64,000 bases of DNA, taken from positions 2,701,173-2,765,172 of the forward strand of contig NW_020654748.1 in assembly GCF_003589595.1 (NCBI RefSeq). Reading direction: 5' to 3'. Numbering within the stretch: the stretch's first letter is position 1; every line of letters starts with the position of its first letter. This DNA is from Hyposmocoma kahamanoa (Eukaryota; Arthropoda; Insecta; Lepidoptera; Cosmopterigidae). The position numbers were made by a program, and so were the translations under genes. This document shows positions 57,589-64,000 of the stretch, in pieces. Under the pieces are notes generated by a model. It had not been told where the DNA came from, made no database searches, and worked only from the letters and a program-made list of their open reading frames with translations.

Positions 57589-57835
57589 ATTTTTAACTGA
57601 CTTCAAAAAAAGTGGACGTATTCTCAATTGTCAGAACGGAACGGATTTTGTAATTATTTTATTTAAAAGAGGGTACCTCAGTATTGATCCCATTAAATTT
57701 GAAGAAAATATTCCACCTATAAGGGTGGCAAACTAGGGGATGAATCCGGTTTCGCGCACTTTCCGGTAGCAGATTTCAATAAAACTTGGCAAATATATGT
57801 AATTCCACGAACTTTTGAGGAAGGTTTTTTTTTTT
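57589..57835 (+). repeat. Family C repeat, near full length
   Basis: 'atttttaactgacttcaaaa' at the left, 'gggtggcaaactaggggatg' in the middle, 'acgaacttttgaggaaggtt' and a T-run at the right. A short internal deletion lies near the left end. Confidence 0.8.
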
Positions 57836-58057
57836 CATAAAAAAGTTATTTGGTGTTTAGTTGAAATAAACAATTTTTTGCGTCTTCTTTTTTCTCGTGT
57901 TAATTATAAGTCACGAATCGATTTCCAAATATATAAAAAACTAATTCCATGAGATCATACTTAAAAGTAATAGCAAATTAATTCATAATACACTTTTGGA
58001 CTTAGATTGCAGCGTTTTATGGATATATATATTGTTTATTGTCGATTGCTATTGTTT

Positions 58058-58130
58058 ATCATCGTGATCAAACCTGCAAGTCGAAAAAAGTTCACAACCC
58101 TTGGAAAACATGTAAAGTGTGGTAAACATT
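58058..58130 (+). mobile_element. Family D SINE, small fragment
   Basis: 'catcgtgatcaaacctgcaa', 'aaaagttcacaacccttgg' and 'aaaacatgtaaagtg'. Confidence 0.5.
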
Positions 58131-58187
58131 AATAATAATAAAGTGTCAGACAATCACACCAATTACGCCTCTTAGTAACAGTTGATC

Positions 58188-58497
58188 TTCTTGTGAAGTA
58201 CTACCACCTTGCCTATTTCTGCCGCCAAGCAGTAATGTCACCGTTACTGTGTTCCGGCTACACGCCTGTCCATAACAGTCGCAGTGCCACTCACAGCTTT
58301 AAATCGCAAAAATCTGAGCGACTTTTCACCCGACACCCTGAGACATAAGCTAACAAGTCCCATGTTTCTGTAATTCCACCAGCGCCCTTCAAAACCGGAA
58401 CACAATAATGCTGACATTACTATTTGACGGCAGAAACAGGTAAGGTGGCACTAATTCCCTGGTCAAACTCTTCTACAAGGAGCTCTAGTGGTACTAA
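58188..58497. repeat. Two family B copies in head-on inversion
   Basis: 58188-58258 is the plus-oriented 5' part ('gaagtactaccaccttgcct' to 'gtgttccgg'). It is joined without spacer to a minus-oriented copy (58259-58497) that contains the same region reversed ('aaccggaacacaataatgct', 'ggtaaggtggcac'). The shared blocks form inverted arms of about 60 bp. Confidence 0.75.
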
Positions 58498-58529
58498 GAT
58501 GATCTGAGATTGCCGGAATGAAAGCTCTC

Positions 58530-58625
58530 AGTCCACTATGCTGGCCCGTTGGGGACTTCACAGGTTTTTCGAGGGTTGTGAACATTCTTCGGCGTGCATG
58601 TTTCATATCTATGATTCCCTTCATC
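58530..58625 (-). mobile_element. Family D SINE, fragment, minus strand
   Basis: 'ctggcccgttggggacttca', 'tttcgagggttgtgaacatt' and 'ttcggcgtgcatgtttcata' match the middle of family D in reverse. Confidence 0.65.
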
Positions 58626-59867
58626 TTCATACATATTCACACAGTTAAAATGTTTAAAACGAACAATTTGATATACACATTACGTGTTCTCCGAGAGTTT
58701 ATTGATCTGCAACCCGATTCAGAACTCTTCGACATTTTAACCGATTCGTTCAATTGGATATCGTTCTCGAATCGAAGGGCGCTTTCCGAGCTATTCAGAG
58801 CATTCGAGTAAAACGGATTGATGCGGATTCGGATACGATATCGTTATCCAACAGCGTTTACGAAGTTAGTGGGCGAAATAGATTATAAGAAAAATTAAAA
58901 TCCCTATATATAAATTTTTAAGACTTTAAAGGCCTTAAAGATGCATTAAAATAAATTAATAAAATTGAACAAAATGCAGTCTTTATTTAAAATAATAAGG
59001 GATTTAAACAGGAGGACGTTCGGTAACTTTCATTCGATAACTGTGTTCTAAATAACGTCGTTTAAAAAAAACGGCATGTAGCCTTTGCCGGTCGAGAAGT
59101 TCGAGTAATCGTACGGGTGTGACGTCATCGGGTTAGGTTTCAAATACGACAGTTTGACGTTCGATTCGGGTGTTGTGAATGAAAATGAAAAGAAATCGTT
59201 CGATATCGAATCGATCCACAACTGAGCTATCGTAAGGTTCTGAATTGACCCCTCGGTTGGAAGTCATTATAAGTCAAACCACAAATAGCAATCAATAAAT
59301 CGCAATATAAATAGTTTTACTTGGATATTAATCGATGGACAAGTCATGAAACTAGTGTCAAGAGTAAACCTGATGTCATCTTAACCTTAATGATGTCATG
59401 TTATGCCAGGACCTTCAAGTTTGAGGATGTTTGAAGTGTTTAAATATTTATTTAAAAGGTAAATTACAATGTCATTTCAAGCAGGAAAAGATTAGGTAAA
59501 TTGATTGGTACGAGTTTGTTTTTTTTATGTGAACATTTTCTTGTGTTATATAAGATTTTATCTTTTGTATCTATGATTGCACTACCTTGGCAAGGATGGG
59601 GAATTTATATGATATTTCAGAATATAGCAATGGTGCTTTGAAGTAGAAATAAATATAGAAGTGGTGCTTACTCTTGCAAATTCTATATAGATGGAGAACT
59701 CTAACCGTAAGAATGAAAAACGTATGGTTTCTGGATGTATATAATAATTGTCTATCAATAAACAGCTCAACACTTCCTATAGGTCCCATGACGAGTCTGG
59801 TCTACTCTCTTGGGCTTACGGCCTACAAACATACTAAAATAAAGTAATATATATAAGTAAGTAATAC

Positions 59868-60310
59868 CGAGTTCTTAGGTTTTCGCGATTGTTACACATA
59901 GGAATTGAGACTATTTTTCCGGATTTAAATAGTGTTTCCTCTGATGAAAAATCCTAAACAGACAACAGACTGCAGTACTAATTAATGTGTTTTAATTTAT
60001 TCTAATTTCTATTATTAATTAATAACAAATTGAACTTAATAAAAATTCATTCAATAAAATGATTTGTAAAACGTAAATTGGAATATTTTCTTTGCAAAAT
60101 TAAAAATAAGGTATTTAATTAATAACTTTTGTAACTATAGTGAAAAAATACGGTAGTTTGCATTAATATTAGACAGAACTGGTTTATGACTGTACCACCT
60201 CAGTCAACCGTGACCATGGGACCTGTAAAGGGCCTGAAACGTCGGTTTGTTAGAAAAAACAAATATACGCGATTTAAATCCGGAAAAATAGTTTCATTTC
60301 ACATATGAGT
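59868..60310. repeat. Family E element with inverted ends
   Basis: Left end 59875-59935 ('ttcttaggttttcgcgattg', 'ttccggatttaaat') and right arm 60195-60305 ('gtgaccatgggacctgtaaa', 'aaatccggaaaaatagtttc') are in opposite orientation around 260 bp of AT-rich sequence. They may be the two ends of one element or two separate fragments. Confidence 0.5.
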
Positions 60311-60429
60311 ATGTTTGTTATAAACCGATTAATAGTTAATAATTAGATAATTTTTTTATTTCTATTTTTTCAATATTAAGCAATATTTTTAGTATAACTT
60401 CCTTTATTCGATAGTATGTAGTTTTTTTA

Positions 60430-60472
60430 CGACACTTTTTCGTCCCGTCACTTGATATTATAAAAAATACGT
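60430..60472 (+). repeat. Family B tail fragment
   Basis: 'tttcgtcccgtcacttgata' and 'ttataaaaaatac' only: an extreme 5' truncation. Confidence 0.7.
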
Positions 60473-60942
60473 AAATATTAAAATTATGCAACTGTTTAAA
60501 AGTTATATATTTCTGGATTCCATTTATATTAATTCCAATGCATTGCCTTAAGGCAAGTCACCGGAAGAGAAGACGGAAAAACTGTTTTGCTAGGTCAAAT
60601 GGTTTAGGTATTTACTATTAAATAACTGTTTTACAAAAAACATACCATATACCTAAAGATATTGTCTAAAGAATGTGCTAATATGTTGCACGATAGGATG
60701 TACCTTAACCGATCATATAAAATCCCGAAAACAGACTAAAATAAAAGTTTAAAACTCATTATTTAAGAATAAAATGTCTAATTTCGCACTTAATTTTTAT
60801 ATGGATATATTTCTCTTTAAATACTTCAGAGAATCTGCTAAATTTTAGTTTTCAACTGAAGCTCTGAAGCTATCCTTAAACTTGAAAATTGTCTAGCGCT
60901 ATAACAGATCAGGTCTGTGCCAAATTTTCTCCACCTAGAATG

Positions 60943-61385
60943 AATGCAAACACTTTATTGTACAACACAAACAAATTACAAATTTTTAACAAAGAAATAG
61001 AATGTTATTATACAAAGGCGAGCTGATCCAGCTAACCTTTGAATAATTGAAAGGAACGTTGGCTCATGTGTCGGCAATAAAATCTAATAAATTATTAAAT
61101 TGAACGCTACATATTCAATAATGAAAGAATAAATTTATAATATCAAATGTACACACGAATACATAATATTAAATAAATGATAATACACTAATACATATAA
61201 AATAAATAATAAAATGAATGTATAAAGTAAGACTATAACTAAATATGTGAAATGAAAAAAAAAATAGTTTGTAAGCTCTAACATGAGGAGTCTGAATAAT
61301 TCCAAGATTGCCTGTTCTTATTTTATTCATATGAATTTTGAGCACGCGGATTGTGGGACGCGAAGGGCGGTCCCCCACCCCTCAC
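60943..61385 (-). mobile_element. LINE 3' tail (CR1/Zenon-like), copy 2
   Basis: On the minus strand: GC-rich codons near 61385-61340, then a frame with NLGIIQTPHVRAYK, an AT-rich 3' UTR, and 'aaggttagctggatcagctc'. It ends 'gttgtacaataaagtgtttg'. The order and spacing match copy 1 at 15836-16325. No (AAAT)n tail is kept here. Confidence 0.6.
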
Positions 61386-61389
61386 CTAA

Positions 61390-62765
61390 AATCTCTCACA
61401 TCCAAACACCTTGCCTTAAATAAATCCAATGTCGACTCAGCGCAAACGAGTTTCGTGTCCAAGACAAAAACCACCAATATCAATTACCATAATCAACGTC
61501 TCTACCACACCAATACGATTATTCAGTGTCAAAATTAAAATGGTCTTTGATCCGCTTATTTATATTGGATAACGTAGATTCCATCTGACATTTAACGCTT
61601 CGAAAGCTTATTTTGAAGCTGGCTGTACATAACATTGCACCGAAAAGACAATTCATTGAACCTGAATAATAAATCTCCCAACAAGTAGGTACTATTATGC
61701 GAATTAATAAAATCAAAACACACTATATGACTAATAACTTACAATCAATTGTCAATTACGTAAGATGATTAGATTATGATTACTTATAATATTGTTGACA
61801 TGTGCTTTGAAAGTTGAAACAATAACCGAAGAAGATGATGAGATATAATGAAAGTAGGTGGGAGTGCGTTACGCCCCGTAGATGGATCGATGTGGACTGG
61901 AATGTGTGACGTATTGGCGCATTGCACTGCGAATTTAAAACGGCAGACGAGTTTCAAACCTAACACACGTTTTTTACATCATATTGTTACGTCGAGCTTT
62001 GATTACGAGTATTATGAACAGAGAATTTAACTACAGCACGATTAGCAACATTATTCTGTTTAATTTTTTGTTTCTTATCTTCTTTTATTTTGTAATTTAT
62101 TGCTAGGTGGTGAATGCCGGTGTACGGGTCAAACCAAAGCTGGTTTTTGTTACACCGTAGGCAGCCTATGCCGTCGTAACTTACTTGCTATGAGAAAACA
62201 CGACATAAATGTGGAATCATCTGTTACAAATGAACGTGGATGACCTTAGTATTTGTAAGAAATATACAACGTTGAAATTTCAACTGCTAACTTTTGAAAC
62301 AAATGTTTTTCGCAGTATGACGGCTATATTTAAGTTTTCTTAGCTCCCATTTCTTTATACAGAAAGAGCCATTTGTTTTTCGATGACGTCATTGTTGATG
62401 TTTTTAATTCATTACAATGTAAAATATGACATGACTAGGAGGAGAGTGTGTGTAGGAACTTTATAATTTAATTTCATACTTACCGTTCCTACTTCGGTCT
62501 ACCAAAAACATCGCAACACATCAACACCATCCTTATGTTGGTGATATACCATTCACTCGTACAAAGCGCTTTTTGTGACGGCAAAGGAATGGAAAACACA
62601 GCCGGTAGGTTTCTGTGTTTCCCGAAAGCTGCAACTGAAGGTTATTCAAGAGTAGAATAAATGGGCAGTTACTAGACAAATGCGAAACGTTTGCCACATC
62701 GTCGCCTAACATCAGATCAGGTAGCGGCCTAGCGTTAGACAATAAAAAAAGTACATCATCATCAT
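61390..62765. other. Segment without a recognisable gene
   Basis: Two overlapping frames on opposite strands near 61784-62030 have no motifs. No known repeat family was seen. Confidence 0.45.
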
Positions 62766-62769
62766 TCAG

Positions 62770-62855
62770 TAGCAGTAGAGGTCCTGTGAAAGAGTTCGGC
62801 CAGGGAAGTACTGCCACCTTACCTATTTCTTTCTTTTGAAGAGGCTGGTGAAATT
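62770..62855 (+). repeat. Family B repeat, 5' fragment with deletion
   Basis: 'tcctgtgaaagagttcggcc' and 'actgccaccttacctatttc', then a jump to 'gctggtgaaattaca'. Confidence 0.8.
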
Positions 62856-62857
62856 AC

Positions 62858-62905
62858 ACGTCCCACTGGGCACAGGTCTTCTTTCAGGCAATGGTTCAGA
62901 AAGAA
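62858..62905 (-). mobile_element. Family D SINE, end fragment
   Basis: 'tcccactgggcacaggtctt' and 'ctttcaggcaatggt' match the 3' end of family D in reverse. Confidence 0.5.
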
Positions 62906-63755
62906 AAAATGTACAGGCGAACACCAAAATAAATTTCGACATCATTTACAATTTTTTTAAAGCATCCTAATGTAATCTGATATTAATATTGCTATTAAAT
63001 GTCACTGAAGAAAAGCAGACGACATCAAAATTCTTTAACATTTTCTTAACAACATCCATTTCCGGCGTCTGAACGCGATCATAGCTGTAAAAAGGAAGCG
63101 ATTTGTCGTAAATTCAATAAAGTTCCATTAAAGTTGGACGGCAGTGTTGGGCGATACACTGAGTGGTTTAGTGTGACGTTTTAAAAAACAGGACGACACT
63201 TTTTAGAGACATGCGTTTGGAGTTAAAAATACGCCTTTTGTTACTTGAATGGATGTAAAAATTTACGGGTATCATTGCAAAAATTTGAACTTTTTTTTTC
63301 CGATGTCTCAAACTGTCATATTGGCAGATGGATGGACTTTGAAACCCCGTTTAACGGACAGACCTTTATGAAGAATCCAATAATAATTTGGAATGCGACA
63401 GACTCTACAATGTTACATAACTTTAGGGACAAGTAAAACGTTTGTCACTATTAAAAATCCAACTTCACAGACAAATATGTTGTCGTTGCAGCAAAGAATG
63501 TAGGTTGAATCGCTCAAGTTAAATTGTTTTCTTAGCTAAAGTTACACTTTGTACATTTATATACATTTTATTTGACTGTTAATACAATAGTGTACTAACT
63601 CAAAAAGTGTATTTTTCGGAATCGATGAAAAATGAATTACTCACTTCCCGTAAATGATTTGTATAGGTTTGTAAACAAATATTAAACAAAATCTAGACAG
63701 ATTCCTGTTTGCCAAATAAATTTAAAAATGAAATGGAAAAAATGATTTCATATCT
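62906..63755. other. Segment without a recognisable gene
   Basis: AT-rich; one 63-codon frame (63245-63436) without motifs. Confidence 0.4.
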
Positions 63756-63760
63756 TACAG

Positions 63761-64000
63761 CTTCGCAGAGATATAGCGTCTTTTAGCGTATTCTATCGCC
63801 TGTACCACGGTGAGTGCTCTGAAGAGTTATTCAACCTTATTCCTTCCTCTCCTTTCCATCAGCGGACCACCCGTGCCGGACTGCGTTGCCACGGTTGGAC
63901 GGTCAGTTCAATACCGTCCCGCACTAAAAAGTTTGGCAATTCGTTTTTATGCCGGGTCCTTCAAACGTAGTGTGAAGAAGCATTTGGCCAGACCGGCAAA
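63761..64000 (+). pseudogene. LINE ORF2 C-terminal fragment running off the window
   Basis: The plus frame reads LRRDIASFSVFYRLYHGECS, then EELFNLIPSSPFHQRTTRAG, CHGWTVSSIPSRTKKFGNSF and LCR. The usual 'LWNSLP..VFP' stretch is then missing. A different frame supplies GSFKRSVKKHLARPA, so an internal deletion has shifted the frame. The 'FYRIYHGECSEEL' motif is characteristic of the C-terminus of a common lepidopteran LINE. It is 5'-truncated and dead in the part visible. Confidence 0.8.

Noticed and set aside
58650..58811. Small plus-strand gene (53 codons from an ATG)
   Set aside because: Composition is plausible, but there is no motif, no splice or promoter context, and the longer frame runs through a family D fragment.
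62460..62560. Minus-strand exon ending at a GTAAGT donor near 62480
   Set aside because: The donor is good, but the frame that would join in phase to the 52.6-kb exon has a stop six codons before it and no acceptor was found.

Overview
This window looks like an AT-rich insect nuclear genome segment, most probably from a moth or butterfly. That is an inference from the repeat content: tRNA-derived SINEs, an RTE-type LINE tail with a short trinucleotide tract, CR1/Jockey-type LINEs, and 3' tails carrying the 'accatcaggcg' type end that is common in lepidopteran retroelements. No bacterial or viral gene organisation is present. Most short open frames lie inside repeats and are not genes.

The only long intact coding region is a non-LTR retrotransposon at about 37.2-41.8 kb (+ strand). 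It has an ORF1 of 223 codons (coiled coil plus RRM-like RNA-binding fold), an ORF2 of about 979-1001 codons (AP-type endonuclease plus reverse transcriptase, no RNase H), and an AATAAA signal near its 3' end. Both frames are uninterrupted, so this is a young copy and may still be mobile.

The rest is mainly a layered repeat landscape, described here with local family names. Family A is a tRNA-derived SINE of about 220 bp (9 copies). Family B is an unclassified repeat of about 300 bp ending in an A-run (about 27 copies or fragments, both strands). Family C is a repeat of about 290 bp with short imperfect inverted ends. Family D is a second tRNA-like SINE. Family E recurs as fold-back (inverted) pairs, including a perfect 86-bp palindrome at 54.84-55.05 kb. 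A third tRNA-like SINE occurs twice. Dead LINE 3' ends of several lineages lie at 1.35-1.70, 2.40-2.76, 14.84-15.19, 15.84-16.33, 33.75-33.96, 47.03-47.40, 60.94-61.39 and 63.76-64.0 kb. Two nested insertions give relative ages: B inside a LINE remnant at 2.5 kb, and a LINE tail inside a B copy at 33.8 kb.

Host genes are barely visible. The best candidate is a 196-bp GC-rich exon on the minus strand (52558-52753) with a strong acceptor and a GTAAGT donor. A phase-compatible but weaker terminal exon lies at 48943-49025. Other coding-like islands (10.4-11.0 kb and 25.3-25.65 kb) could not be identified. The stretch from 27.95 to 33.65 kb is the longest part with almost no recognised repeat or gene. 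I did not find a new gene system; the items most worth checking are the intact LINE, the palindromes, family B and the candidate minus-strand exon.
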